This document shows positions 20,430 to 33,074 of a stretch of 64,000 nt of DNA, piece by piece. Numbering within the stretch: the first letter of the stretch is position 1; every line of letters starts with the position of its first letter. Under the pieces are notes generated by a model. That model did no database searches, was not told the DNA's origin, and worked only from the letters and a program-made list of their open reading frames with translations. The stretch is from Monodelphis domestica (lineage: Eukaryota; Chordata; Mammalia; Didelphimorphia; Didelphidae), in contig NC_077227.1 in assembly GCF_027887165.1 (NCBI RefSeq), positions 352,907,610 to 352,971,609 on the forward strand. Reading direction: 5' to 3'. The position numbers and the translations under genes are program-made.

Positions 20430-20882
20430 ATAATAATAATGCTTCATCTTGCATTTCCAATAAGTTGCCAAATTTCGCCATTTCTACTTCTATAGCATCT
20501 CTTGTATTTGCCCCTTTCTCTTTGCTCACATAGCTACCATCCTAGTTTATTTTTCACTGCTGCTCACTTTGGACTATTCTAATACCTTTCTAATTGTTCT
20601 TTCTGCCTTGAATCTTTTCCTGTCCCCATCCTCCCTCTTTGCAATTGTCAAAAGGTTTTTCTATAAGCACATGTCTGACTATAATATTCTCTTCAATCAA
20701 CTCCAATGACTTCCTGTTTCCTCTAGGATGAAATATGAATTCTCTTTGGATTTTAAAGTCCTTCACAACCTGCCCCCAGTCTCTCCTTCCAGCTTCATTA
20801 TACATTACTCTCCTTTCCAAACTCTATGATCTAGCCAGACTGGTCTTCTTGCTGTTCCTCATGCATGAAAATCCATAATGGG
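20430..20882 (+). mobile_element. L2 LINE 3' coding end
   Basis: AACTCCAATGACTTCCTGTT, CCTCTAGGATGAAATATGAA, AAAGTCCTTCACAACCTG, AGACTGGTCTTCTTGCTGTT are sense L2 ORF2 wording near the C-terminus. Frames are broken. Confidence 0.8.
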
Positions 20883-20883
20883 C

Positions 20884-21052
20884 CATAATAATAATAATAG
20901 CTCACATTTATATGGTGTTTTAAGGTTTGCAAAATGCTCAATCTTTCTAAGCATATTTTTTTTACCTGTTAAATTAGGGAACTGGAATAGATGACTTAAA
21001 AATCCTTTCTAGCTCTAATATGCTATGTTAGAATAAGATGTCGATCATATTT
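20884..21052. mobile_element. MIR and THER1 fragments fused end to end
   Basis: ATAATAATAATAGCTCACAT and GTTTGCAAAATGCTC (MIR, reverse) run into GAACTGGAATAGATGACTTA and CCTTTCTAGCTCTAATATGC (THER1 tail, sense). Confidence 0.6.
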
Positions 21053-21469
21053 TTAAACAGGAGACTGTGGTGGGGTGGTTAAATTATAGGCTGATAAGCT
21101 TAATTTTGATTCCTGGCAAAATTTTAAAATGTATTATTAAAGAGCTGGCCTGTGAGTATTTTGAAAAGGCAGCAGCGATCACTGGAAACCTATAAGAATC
21201 ATGCCAAACTAACCTGGTTTCCCTTTTCAACAGAATTGCTAGACTGATGGATCAAGGAAATTTTGTAGTTTGGGTATATCTCAGTTTTAGTAAGGCATTT
21301 AAGAATTCTATCATGTCATCATTATGGATTGCATATAGGAATATAGGTTAACATGGGCTAAGTGATAGGATAATTAGGTGACCTTAGAACTGACTAGACA
21401 CAAAGAATAATAATTATTAGGATGATATCAACTTGGAGAGAATCTCTAGAAGGGTGTTCTTGGGATCTA

Positions 21470-21610
21470 TTAATTAATCAATTGATCAGCAAGCAATTAT
21501 TAAACATCTATTATGTGTCAGGCACTATACTAGGTGCTGGGGATGTAACAAAAAAAATAATAATTCCTCCCTCCAAAGACCTCATGTTACTGAGGAAAGA
21601 AAATTTGGAT
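21470..21610 (-). mobile_element. L2 3' end nested in CR1/L3
   Basis: GCAAGCAATTATTAAACATC, TATTATGTGTCAGGCACTAT, AGGTGCTGGGGATGTAAC. Confidence 0.8.
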
Positions 21611-21667
21611 CTATGAGATATAATAATATAAATATGAGGGAATTTTTTTTGAGGAAAGTAAATAACA

Positions 21668-21860
21668 GGGGCAACTAGGTGGCTCAGTGGATAGAGAGCC
21701 AGGCGTGGAGACAGGAGATCCTGTGGTCAAATCTGCCCTCAGACACTTTGTAGCTGTGTGACTGTGGGCAAGTCACTTAACCTTGTTTCCCTAGCCCTTA
21801 CCTGTCTGTGTTAGAGTTGTTACTAAGACAGAAAGTAAAGGTTATTAAAACAAAAAGAAG
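21668..21860 (+). mobile_element. S1 SINE
   Basis: GGGGCAACTAGGTGGCTCAG, GATAGAGAGCCAGGCGTGGA, GTGGGCAAGTCACTTAACC, ACAGAAAGTAAAGGTTA tail. Confidence 0.95.
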
Positions 21861-22080
21861 ACTCAGCAGTGTGATGTAGCATCTCAAAAACTAATGCAAT
21901 CTTCAGCTAAATTAATAAGAGTTCTATAACCCAGAAAAAAGGAATGTGATATTTTTGCCATTCTCAGTTTCAGACAGACCATTTTCAGAGTAATGCGCTT
22001 GGTTCTGGGTGACCACATTTCAGGGAGACTGTAGATAGGAAGGATCATAAATCCAAAAAAGGCAATCTTGGAGAGTCATT

Positions 22081-22272
22081 AGGGCAGCTAGGTGGCTCAA
22101 AGGATAGTGCCAGGCATAGAGATGGGAGGTCCTGGATTCAGACACTTCCTAGCTATGTGACCCTGGGCAAGTCACTCAAGCTCATTTACCTATCCCTTAC
22201 CACTCTTCTGCCTTAGAACTGATTATTAGCATCGATTCTAAGACAGAAAGTAAGGCTTAAAAACAAAAAAGA
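22081..22272 (+). mobile_element. S1 SINE nested in CR1/L3
   Basis: AGGGCAGCTAGGTGGCTCAA, CCCTGGGCAAGTCACTCAAG, TTACCACTCTTCTGCCTTAG, ACAGAAAGTAAGGCTTAAAA. A short internal deletion removes part of the core. Confidence 0.95.
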
Positions 22273-22610
22273 CTAAGCAGGTTTAGTCTGGAGAAAAGGA
22301 GAGCTGGGGATAAGGTGATATAGAGGATGGGAAGGCTGATGTGTGAAGGCTCATTTTCAGTATTTAGTGCTCAGTGATCCCATGTGGAAGAAAAAATTAG
22401 ACTTGGAGGCTTGATGTTAAGGGAAAATTTTTTTCGCTAAAAATCAGAGCTGTCCAAAGAAGCTAGTGAGCTTCCTACCATGCCTCCAAGCACAGGCTGA
22501 TTTAGAGTATTGGGAGAGGGGATTTCTGGTCATGCATGGATTGTGTGAGGTCCCCCCCCCAGGCTCTTCTAACTCTGAGATTCTGTGATTCTTTGTTAAA
22601 GTGGCCTATA

Positions 22611-22945
22611 CTTGCATTGTGTTTTAAGGCCCCTTCCAAATGGAAAACTCTATGATTCTTCTAACTCCAGATCTAATTCCTAGTTTGGTGGTTGTTTCAC
22701 TGTATTGTGAGGCTTTCCAAATTCCCCATTAGGTCTCTTCTCATGTTGCCAGAGACTAACCAGTGCATTTCCAAGCAATTCTGCAGGTGTGTATTGTTAA
22801 TCTCATCCCAGTGCAACTGCTTGTGGCATAGGGGAAGGCAAAAATAAGCTGCTGGAATTAAAGGAGAGCGAGGGGGCAGGTTTGGGGCTTCAAAAGCACA
22901 GAATTTTAGAACTTCATCATTTTCTTCTTTGCTTATCCTCTTCTA
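22611..22945. other. Unassigned, with a THER1 tail remnant at the left
   Basis: TTTTAAGGCCCCTTCCAAAT is THER1-tail-like. The rest shows nothing recognisable. Confidence 0.35.
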
Positions 22946-23409
22946 TCCCCCTCAACTGATCTCTGCCTCTGTCTCTGTCTCTTTATCTTTGTCTCTTTCT
23001 GTCTCCTGTTCTCTCCCTTCCCTTAGCCCCCATTTTCAATCTGCTCCTATTAACTCATTCCCTCTCTGCTTTCTACAAAATTATCTTAGTTTCTCCCATT
23101 CTTGAAAAACATCACTAATCCCAGCTATCACCTGATGCTAGTCTTCTTTCTCTCCTTCCTTTCCCAGCCAAGTTCCTAGACAAAAACAAACAAACAAAAA
23201 AGCTATACTCAACTTCCTCTTTTCTCATTCATTTCTCAACTCCTTCACAATCTGGCTTCAGACCTCATCTCTCAACTGAAACTATACTCTTCAGAGTCAT
23301 CAATGATCTCTCAGTTGCCAAATCTGATCTCATCCTTCTTGACCTCTCTACAGCATTTGACATTATTGAGCACCTTCTCTTCCTGGATATTGTCTCTTCT
23401 CTGGGTTTT

Positions 23410-23642
23410 GGTGACATCATAATACTAATAATAGCTAGCATTTTTATGATGGTTTAAGCTTTGCAAATTGCTTTACCTGTGTTTATCATAACATTGGATT
23501 CTCACAAAGACCCTGGGAGGTAGGTGTGGTTATTATTTCCATCAAATGATTTGTCCGGTGACACAGCTCATAGATCTGAACCAGCATTTGAACTCAAATC
23601 TCTCTCCTTGGTAATCCTTTTATTTGTCTAACTTCTTCTCTT
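23410..23642 (-). mobile_element. MIR SINE nested in L2
   Basis: ATAATAGCTAGCATTTTTAT, AAGACCCTGGGAGGTAGGTG, ACCAGCATTTGAACTCAAAT. Confidence 0.85.
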
Positions 23643-23785
23643 TAGACTCCTTTGCTGGCTCATCATTTATAGCAAGCCCTGTGAATATAGGCAAAGGTTT
23701 TGTTCTGGACATTCTCTTTTTTTCTATATATTCACTTACTTGGAAACTTCATCAACCCTCATAGGTTTATCATCTCTAGACAAGT

Positions 23786-24032
23786 AGGGGCAGCTAGGTG
23801 GTACAGTGGATAGAATGCTGGGCCTAGAGTCAGGAACACGTCTTCCTGAGTTGAAATCTGGCCTCAGACACTTCTTAGCTATGTAACCCTTGGTGAGTCA
23901 CTTACCTTGTTTGCCTCAGTTTCCTTATTTGTAAAACGAGCTGGAGGAGGAAATGATGAACCATTCCAGTTCTTTGCCAAGAAAATCCCAAAAAGGTTCA
24001 CAAGGAGGCAGAAACAACAAGTCCAGTAACTC
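23786..24032 (+). mobile_element. S2 SINE nested in L2
   Basis: AGGGGCAGCTAGGTGGTACA, CTGGCCTCAGACACTTCTTA, GTTTGCCTCAGTTTCCTTAT, TTTGCCAAGAAAATCCC, AACAACAAG tail. Confidence 0.95.
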
Positions 24033-25000
24033 CCACATTTTTATATACACTTCTGGTCTTTATCCTGAACTCTAGTCCTTTATCACAATTGCTTAGTTGG
24101 ACATTTTAAATTGACTGTACCAGAGATACCTCAAACTCAGCATATCTAAAACAGAAATCATTATCTTTCCCTTAAACTCACTTCTCTTTTGAACTCCCCT
24201 TTTAATACTTAAGGCACCACCCTCCTTCCAGGCACCTAAGTTTGTAATCTTGATATCATTCTTTACTTTATTCTCATCCATCCAAAATATTTATTCAGTT
24301 TGTAAGTTTCTCTCTCCACATCATTTCTGGCATCTGACCTCTTTTCTCTGCTTACATAGTCACCATGTTAGTTGAAATTCTCATCACTTTTCACTTGGAC
24401 TAACTCAATGACTTCCTAATTGTCCTTCTTGCCTCAATTCTCTTCCTTTTCCAATCTATCATCCACATAGATGCCAATGACTTTCCTTAAGTGTAGCCTG
24501 ACCATATTACTCCCCTTTTCAGCAAACTCTAGTGGCTCTCTATTTCCTCTAGGATAAAACATAAACTCCTTTTAGCATCTAAATCTCTTCATAACCTTGC
24601 CCCAACCTACATTTCAAGATTTATTACACATTACTCTTCTTCCTACTTCTTTCTGTGGTCTAGTTGGACTGGTCTTCTTGTGCTTTCCTCACATACAACC
24701 ACACATTTCCTGTCTCCATGACTATCACCCATGCCTGGAGCAAACTACCTCCTCACTTCTGCCCAGCATCCACTTCCTTGTTTCCTTCAAGAATCAGATC
24801 AGGCACTACCTTCTCTAAAAAAGGTGTTAAAACTTAAGTTAAAAAAAAAATGGCACTCAGACTTTTGGGACATTTTGTATTCCTGATCCCAATTACTAGT
24901 ACTCTATTTAAGCTTCCTTGTATTTATTTTGTATTTGTTATATATATAATTTTATATGCACCTGGTATCTCTATTATTCTCCCTTCTTGAACAACAACAA

Positions 25001-26035
25001 AAGTAGATAGAAAAAGAGTAGGAACAGGATCCAGGTCTCTTACCTTATAGGCTACAGTTCTTTGTATTAGACCAAACACACAGGAAATATCTCAGTGCCT
25101 ATCATGGTGGGGGAATCATCTAGAAGATATGAAAATGAGGAGGCGGTTGCCTGGAGCAGGGGTCATAGCTAGGGAAATTCTCCAGAGAGCAACCAGCAAT
25201 ATGGGGACTTCCTTGCAAACTAATCACACTTTTTCCATTAAAAAAAAAAACAACAACTGAGATTGCATTCTAGGAGGGATACAGGAAAATGGCAGACCTT
25301 CCAATCAAGGCATTATATACAACCTGCAACCAAGGGACAGCAAAGCAATTTTTCTTTACAGAGAACAAGAGAAACACTTCTTGACTTTCCTCGTGAAGGA
25401 TTGGAAGAGTATGACAAGGTGGTAGCATAAAAAATTGACTCTGCAGAGTTCATAAAATTTTCAGCAAGACTGTGGGCAGGATGGACTTTACAAGGAAGGC
25501 AAGGGGAGCTCTGGTCTGTGCCTGGAATCCCAATGGGTATGCTGCGATCTTGGTCATTAAAATTTGAATGTAGATCAAGAGTAAATATTTTCGATGATAA
25601 TTACTGAGTGCTGGGCAAATATCAAAATGTTCAAAGTTCCAGGTCCTTTTGGATGGAGGCCAAAAATAAGAGTGTTTGTCTAAAGCTTATCCAAATCATC
25701 TGAACTTCAGAGGGAGGCACAGTTTGGCAGGCCCTCTTTGAGGGCTCATATTTTCAGGAGACTTAATCATTAGGGTGAAATTTCCCCCAAGGGGATGTTG
25801 TATATTCCTGAGCTGTTGTGGCTGGCAAAGCCAGCGCTTTCTGCTGTGTCATCTGAGTAGCCACTGCAAGGCTTCAGTTCCAAATCCTTCCACATCTCCA
25901 TCTGGCTCAGCATCCACAAAGCTGGACTTTCTAGTTGTATTTTTTCTGAAGTGTGTGTTCTGTACAAAGCTGAAACAATGGACATTTGGCAACAGTGAGA
26001 CAGGATGATCATTGGGATTGCTGAATATAAGCACA
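25001..26035. other. Largely repeat-poor stretch
   Basis: A short THER1 remnant lies at 25015-25090 and a poly-A run near 25240. The remainder (25.1-26.03 kb) matches no repeat I know. Frames on both strands near 25.8-26.1 kb (133 codons minus at 25770-26171; 77 codons plus) show no domain. Possibly unique intergenic or intronic DNA. Confidence 0.4.
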
Positions 26036-26039
26036 AAGT

Positions 26040-26135
26040 GTTGGAGGTGGGAGGTACCTTAGAACATAGAATGAACATCAGAGCTGGAAAGGACCTTAGA
26101 CTAGAGGGTGTCAGTACCTTAAGGGACCTTAGAGT
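26040..26135 (-). repeat. THER1-tail tandem units
   Basis: AGAACATAGAATGAACATCA, GAGCTGGAAAGGACCTTAGA, AAGGGACCTTAGAGTGCATC repeat the reversed THER1 tail. Confidence 0.7.
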
Positions 26136-26209
26136 GCATCTAGCTATTAAAGTCTTTAGTTTGTTGCACACTAGACAATGACTTGTATAAAGATGGGCTA
26201 ATCTGATTT

Positions 26210-26745
26210 TTGGTACATCAGAACTGAAAATGGTACAAAGGTAGCTTAATATTTTTTTCTTCCTCCAGCAAATGTGGCTAGGCTTTATGATGCCCTACTC
26301 TGGTGAGCAGCTTCAGCTGTATCCCTCTGCTCTTATATCTATTGTTAATAGGTAGAAAGAACTGGAGATGGTTAACCTGGACTGGAGAACTGGAGACTGA
26401 ACACTTAAGTGGAAAATGACAACCATCTTTAGCTTTCAGGGATTGTCATGAGAAAGAGATATTTGAGTTGTTCCTAGACTCTAAAGGTCAAATTTTGATT
26501 CATGAAAGAGAGTTTCATTCAGGGAAACAAATTTTGGTTTGATCTTAGGAAAAACTTTGTCCAAATTCTAATAATACATTTCATGAGGTAATAAGTTCCC
26601 TGTCACTAGAGATATTCAAGGAAAAAACAAACAGGATGATCATTTTTCAGGAATTGGAAGAAATTCTTGTTTAGGTATGAGTTAGAGTAGGTGACCTCTG
26701 AGGTTTCTTTGAGATATAGCATTCTATATTAAGTTTTTGATACCT
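26210..26745 (+). mobile_element. CR1/L3 LINE 3' region
   Basis: GGATTGTCATGAGAAAGAGA, TTGATCTTAGGAAAAACTTT, TAATAAGTTCCCTGTCACTA, GAGTAGGTGACCTCTGAGG is the order of the CR1/L3 3' end. Confidence 0.7.
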
Positions 26746-27034
26746 TAATGTCCTTGTATTCATTTGGAGAGACCTTCTAGTGGTTGAACTTGAAAGGCAA
26801 GGGAGGTCAAGGTTGAGCCCCAGGAGGAACTGGGGATGTCCATGGAGCTCCAAATTGAGCTCTGTTGGTGTTCTAAAAGGATATCCTCATGACGCTGCAC
26901 TGCACTGGTAACTCTGGTACTCTCTTCCAGAGGCAGAACAAGTGAACATTATTGAGGTTATGGAGAAGCTATATATAGCCAATAGTCTCCAGGCAGGATT
27001 TGGAATTTTTCTCCCTGCTCCTTTTTTTTGGTCC
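26746..27034. other. Unassigned
   Basis: No repeat or gene recognised. Confidence 0.35.
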
Positions 27035-27290
27035 AGAGCTGGCTGGAAGTGTGGTGCAGTGAATGGACCCTGGACATGGAGTCAGGAAGCATGGCTTCTG
27101 AGCCTCAGACCAACTACTTACTAGCTGTATGACCTTGGGAAGGTTACTTTTTTGCCTCAACTTCAGGTTCCTCATCTGTAAAGGTGGAGTAATACTCTTT
27201 ATATTATTACAGAGGAACTTTGTAAATTATAAAAGCTCAAGACATGTGACCTGCTGTTGTCATTATCTCATAGGTACCTGCACATGCAAA
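27035..27290 (+). mobile_element. THER1 SINE
   Basis: AGTGTGGTGCAGTGAATGG, ACATGGAGTCAGGAAGCATG, TGTATGACCTTGGGAAGG, CAGGTTCCTCATCTGTAAAG and a MIR-type 3' end. Confidence 0.88.
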
Positions 27291-27857
27291 TATTAATTAC
27301 TTGACTCACTCATTTTTTTCCTCTCTTATTAGGCAAGTCAGGCACCTTTATTTAGGCAACCCATCTTTCAAATATTTCCAATCTTTAGACAAGCAATCCT
27401 CCAAATTTGTTCAAAATGTTCAACACAGTGATAGGTAAAGGGCATTTCTGCTAACAGCTCTACTCCCTAGTCTGACAGATATTGGAAAGAAGAGATCTTT
27501 GCTCTCTGCTTCTTCTCCTGACTCTTGACCTATGGGCACAGCCTTTGCCTGTGAAATATCAATAACAAAAGTTTTAACTGAAAAAGAAAGAAAAGCTCTA
27601 GCGATATCTCTATCTAGGTATATAGTCAATATATGCAGACCTTTCATTTTACAGATTAACGGTCAATCTCTGAATGTGAATTATTTCCCATTGGAATGGG
27701 TACCTTTGAGAGGTAGTCATTAGAGTGTTCTGTGACCCTGAAAGTTTATGTAGTATCCTTCCAGGGTTAATTTCTGAACTCCCAGTCATTGACTGGCTAG
27801 GTCCCCAGAGGGTGGATGAATATTACTTCTAGGGGTAACCCTGAGATACTGGGATTT
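27291..27857. other. Unassigned
   Basis: No repeat recognised. Overlapping frames on both strands (75 and 63 codons near 27.4-27.7 kb) look like chance. Confidence 0.35.
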
Positions 27858-28656
27858 TGTAAAGGTGAAAATTAGTGGTCAGACAATAATTTTATGAAAT
27901 TATGTGGTTGCGAATATTTATTATATCTCAAGTCAGAAATTTATTTACAAAATAGAGAAGAAACAATAAAATAGAGAAATGTGAAGGGGATAGAAAAGTC
28001 ATCTATCCTATCTTAATCAAGGCAGAGATTAATTTTCTCTCAACCAGGAAGTCCAGTAGTAATCACACAGCCTCCTCCAAGATGGAAGCTAGTCTCTCCA
28101 AAAACTAGGAAAGGAATCAGCCTTTCACTCACTCCACAAAGTAGTCCAGAAGTTAGAATCCACATTGAAGCGAAGCTCCAAGCCACAGTCTCCAGATAAG
28201 CTCTCTGGAAGACTCTCTCCAGTCAGAAGACTATCTCCACAAGACAGACTCAAGCTGCAGATTCATGGCTTTTTATGGTGATTTCTTGTTCCTTCCCCTC
28301 TTCATAGGGGCCAGTCACAGTTTCCAAATTGTCTAGTGCTGCACAGGGGGCAATGTTTGTGGGAACCAGTTCTCACCTTCTGAAGCTTAAGTTCTCACCT
28401 TCTGAAGATTAAAATCTCATCTAAGAGTATGAATTTTCTAAAATTCACTTTCTGGAGAGGTGAATACTCATCCTGGGTTTCTGAGGGTGTGAATTCACTA
28501 AGTGGTTTGTCAGCTCCTCCACCTAGTTCAAACTTGTGTTGATTCAATCAAAAGGTAGATAAAGGAGAGTTAATTCTGTCTTCACAATCTAGTGAGGTAC
28601 TTTAGTTAGTGTTAACTAAGGATAGATAATAAGAGAGTTAAGAATTCTCTTTCACA
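27858..28656 (-). mobile_element. Solo LTR of an endogenous retrovirus (about 0.8 kb)
   Basis: On the minus strand U3 begins TGTGAAAGAGAATTC. A 22-bp U3 unit is duplicated (28368-28389 and 28390-28411, containing TTCTCACCTTCTGAAG on the plus strand). A TATA-like CCATAAAAAGCC (28268-28279) precedes AATAAA signals (27940-27945 and 27917-27922), and the 3' end is near CCTTTACA. The flanks ATTT and GTTT may be a worn 4-bp duplication. No viral coding sequence. Confidence 0.75.
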
Positions 28657-30711
28657 GTTTCTAGTATTGTCATTCATCACTCTCTACTGGTGTGTTCCCT
28701 ATTTATTATTACATTATTCCAACTTGTCATGCTTTCCCTTTTTTGGCTGCCAGTGCATAAACTCTACTACTCATCCCCTATGACCCATTCTCTTATTCCC
28801 CTCCCAGTTAACCCAACTTCCCTCTACTTCTTTCAACATGATTTTTATAATGCCTGCTTCATAGGTAACAAACTTGCTTTCATCTTAAACTTTTTCCTTT
28901 TTCACTCTCTTTCTCTCCTTTCACTTACTGAGAGCTGGCTCTCTCCTGATGACAAGGTGTCCCTAGTCACACTTTCTTGTACTGGTTGCATTTTCACTTA
29001 TACCCTGTATTGGTCATGGTGGTAGAGTTGGAATACTCTTTGTTCACCATTGCCACTTCCAGATTCTCCCTCTATCAACTTCTGGTAGCTAATATTTATT
29101 GACCTTTAGGACATTCTTTACTAAACAAGTTCAGTGCCTGACTTATGATCTCTTTTTTTTTTCCTCCTTCCCTAACTCTTACTCTCAGATGAGAGGACTT
29201 GGACAAACACTCCAGCTTCTCAGTTCCTCAACTTACTTATTTCTCGTGATCTATTCCTTTACCCTACTTCAGCTATACAAAATTAAAATTATGGCCATAC
29301 TCTTTATCTTGCCATTTCCTATGAGGGTTCCACTTCCATACTTGTGAACTAAAAAATACCTTATCTGGTTAGAATCTTTTATCATTCTATCTTTTGTGGT
29401 TATAATATTTTATCATTCTGTCTTTTGTTCTGCCTTATAATACTTATCCCTGTTCTTTGCCATAGTTTCAAATTCTTATACCCTTCAGTTTTTTTCTAAG
29501 GCCATCCACACTGTATTGACTATAATAGGCTCCCTTACCTGTTTTGACTTCTTGGTGAATTACATTCCACACTGTCTTCTGCAAAGGAATCCTGTTTCTT
29601 CTTCTATCTAATCAAGCCAATCACCTGCTGCCTTTACTCCTTTTAATGTGCTGCTAAAGAGAGCTGAAGAAAACCACAAATTCGTGTTAGAATGGAGCCT
29701 CTAAAACTTATATTAACTGAGCTCTCACTGCAGCAAGGCAATTCTTTTACATTATCCCACTCACAACAATGGCTTTTCCAAACTATTTTGCTCCGCTTAT
29801 ATGTCTTATGACTTTCTTTTTTCAGCTGAGAACTACCTCATCTTTCACTGAAAAAAATTAGGTCATTTGCTGATGGTCCCTCTTCTCCCTTATACCTTTT
29901 CTCATTTGGATTTCTTTCTTCACTATCTTCTTCATCCCATCTCATATGTAGAGGTTGAGCCTTCTCCTTGCCAAAGCAAACTCTTCTTCATATATTTTTG
30001 ATTCTGTTTCCTCCTGTCTTCTCTGGAGGATTTCACCCTCCATGAACCCTACTCTCACTAATCTTCAATATCTCCTTGTCTGGTGGCTCCCTCTCTGCTG
30101 TTTGCAAACATGCTCATTTCTCCCTTATCCTTAAAAAGTCCTTATTTGATCCATCTATACCCTCTAGCTATTATTCTAAATCTCTCCTCCTTTTTGTGGC
30201 TAAACTCTTTGATAAGAACACCCACAATCATTGTGTCTACTTTTTCCTTTTCCCACTCTTCCAAACCTCCCAAAGCCTGGCTTCTAACCTCATCATTCAA
30301 CTGAAGATGCTTTCTCAGAAATGATAAATGATCTCTTAATTTTGTCAAATCTAGTAACCCTTTCTCAAAACTCATTTTTTAGCTTTGACCCTGCCAGTTA
30401 ACCTTTTCTGGATACTCTCTTTACACTGGATTTTATGATACTGCTTTTTTCTTCCTACTTCTCTGATCAATCCTTCTGTCCTTTGCTAGATTTTTATCCA
30501 GATTATGCCCATTAATTGCTTATAAATAGGAGTTGTCTAAAGTCCTTGTTTATTCTTCTATACAGTTACTTTTGGTGATCCTATCAGTAGCTTTGGATTT
30601 GATTGTCATCTTTATATTTATCTTTATATATATCATCTTTACACATCTGTATGATGTCTTATATATCATACATATGCATCTATATGCTTTATATGATGTT
30701 TGATTATACAT

Positions 30712-30749
<38 letters not shown>

Positions 30750-31524
30750 TCTTAGAACTATTTAATAACCAGCCCTAATCTCTGTCTTGATATCCACTCT
30801 TGCATCACCAATTGCCCATTAGACATTAATGAAATGGATATCCCATAGGCATCTCCAATCTACCATGCCTAACAATGAAATTAATTATATTTTCCCCTAA
30901 ACCTTTCCCTCTTTTGAACTTTTCTATTGCTTCTGAGAACACTACTATCCTTTCAATCATTTAAGCTCACAACTTGGGTTTCATTCTCAACTTCTCACTT
31001 ATACTCAGTCCACCCATCCAAGCTCTTTTTCTACCTTCCTAACATCTCTTAGATACTCCCCCTTCTTCCCACTTACAGAGCTGCACATCAGCTGTTATCA
31101 CCTTGTGCCTGAACTATTTTAATGTCCTGCAATTTGATGTCCTGCTTTGTCTTTCTCTACTCTGGTTCAATCTCCACTTACTTGCCAAAGTGATTTTCCG
31201 AAAGCTCAGGTCTGATTGTATCTCCTCTCTATTCAACAAACTCTAGTGACCCCCCAATTATATCCAGGATAAAATATAAAATCCTTTGTTTGGTTTCTAA
31301 AGCCTTTCTTTTTAAGCCTTGTCTCATTTCTACTTTTTCTAGTTTTCTTACACATACTCTCTGGCTCCAGCTTCTTTGCTAGTCCTTGAACATGACATTC
31401 CATCTATCTCCCAACCCTGTAACTTTTCATTGACTGTCCAACAGACTTGGAATATCCTTTCTTTTTCCTTAACTTCCCTAACTTCTAGCTTCTATGGCTT
31501 CTTTTTTATTTAAAAACATTTAAA
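28657..31524 (+). mobile_element. L2 LINE, nearly full ORF2 length, degenerate
   Basis: Read on the plus strand, broken frames run from the apurinic-endonuclease region (LTESWLSPDD at about 28.93-28.97 kb) through the reverse-transcriptase part (CCAAAGCCTGGCTTCTAACC at 30.26-30.28 kb, the L2 'FQSGF' region) to the 3' end (AACAAACTCTAGTGACCCC, CTTTCTTTTTAAGCCTTGTC). L2 ORF2 encodes endonuclease plus reverse transcriptase. At about 2.85 kb this keeps most of the element in one piece. Its left edge touches the LTR at 28656, so L2 sequence may have been displaced there. Multiple stops show it is inactive. Confidence 0.8.
30712..30747. repeat. (TA)n microsatellite
   Basis: An alternating TA run of about 35 bases within a TATATCAT-rich stretch of the L2. 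Confidence 0.95.
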
Positions 31525-32350
<826 letters not shown>

Positions 32351-32462
32351 ATTATGTGCCAAGCACAGTGCTAAGTCTGAGTATCCAAAGAAAATTAAAG
32401 AGCAGAATCTTCTCTCAAGGAGTTTACAATCTGATGGGGGAGACAATTGGTGAAAAACTGTG
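32351..32462 (-). mobile_element. L2 3' end adjoining the pyrimidine tract
   Basis: TTATGTGCCAAGCACAGTGC, CTCAAGGAGTTTACAATCTG, ATGGGGGAGACAATTGG. Confidence 0.85.
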
Positions 32463-32699
32463 AAGTGATTTACTTGGGGGAAAGAGTTGGAATATGATTC
32501 TAGTCCCTCAGACAGCAAATCCAGGACTCATTTTACTGGACAATACTATAAACATTGGAGCATATAAATATCCCAAGCCTCCAGGGATGACCAATATCAT
32601 GTGTATTCTCAGACTTTCCAAAAGCCTATTTGGATAACTTTGTCCTGAAAGAAGAGGGATCTCAGGAGACATCCCTTGAGCTATATGGATCCTCTAAGG
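32463..32699. other. Unassigned
   Basis: Nothing recognised. Confidence 0.35.
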
Positions 32700-32900
32700 A
32701 GTTGGAGTGATGTTTTCATTTTTGTTTAGTTTTGTTTTCTGAAGAGTCGGCAGTGGCTCTAATTAATACCATCAAAAGCATGACATTTAATTAACTCAAT
32801 AACATGTTGAGCCTAGTGGTAACATATTTCTGTTCCCGGCAGGTGGTGATGGGCTCTCCAGGGCCATTCAAGAGGCCTGTGATGAGGTAGAGGGAAACTC
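32700..32900. promoter_or_regulatory. Candidate conserved enhancer-like element
   Basis: Repeat-free block with homeodomain-type cores: CTAATTAATACC (32759-32770) and ATTTAATTAACTC (32785-32797), then CAATAACATGTTGAGCC and TGTTCCCGGCAGGTGGTGAT (32831-32850; contains an E-box CAGGTG). Closely packed AT-core and E-box motifs in unique sequence are typical of developmental enhancers. Conservation cannot be tested here. Confidence 0.35.
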
Positions 32901-33074
32901 TTCTTGACTCTTTCATCTCATTCTTCCTTGCAAATCATCTCCCTTCCTTCTGACCTTTGCCTCATACACACACCAAAGACTGCAGGATATTCTTTAGCAA
33001 AAGTGAGGATCCTGGATATTCTATGCTGTTCCCTCAGTATGGCTCAGGAGAGATCTCGTAATAATTCTTTTTCC

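Larger units (their letters stand above)
21055..22610 (+). mobile_element. CR1/L3 LINE, reverse-transcriptase to 3' end
   Basis: Conceptual translation gives phrases of a CR1/L3 reverse transcriptase in order: LILIPGKIL (about 21.1 kb), then RLMDQGNFV and a degraded FSKAF motif (21.2-21.3 kb), all in broken frames. The untranslated tail TTGGTTCTGGGTGACCACAT, AATCAGAGCTGTCCAAAGA and CTCTGAGATTCTGTGATTCT follows. An L2 fragment and two S1 SINEs interrupt it. An ancient, dead copy. Confidence 0.75.
22946..25000 (+). mobile_element. L2 LINE: reverse transcriptase to 3' end
   Basis: Sense strand codes, in broken frames, for the L2 reverse-transcriptase: a SGFRPHLSTET-like phrase, RVINDLSVAKSDLI and LLDLSTAFDIIEH (23.25-23.37 kb), with the first catalytic aspartate in LLDLSTAFD. 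After a MIR and an S2 interruption it continues with L2 C-terminal wording (AAACTCTAGTGGCTCTCTAT) and ends in the AT-rich 3' region. Dead copy. Short frames around 24.1 and 24.6 kb are remnants. Confidence 0.85.

Noticed and set aside
28690..29025. 111-codon frame with an LTESW motif as a host gene
   Set aside because: The motif and its order are those of the L2 endonuclease; it is a LINE remnant.
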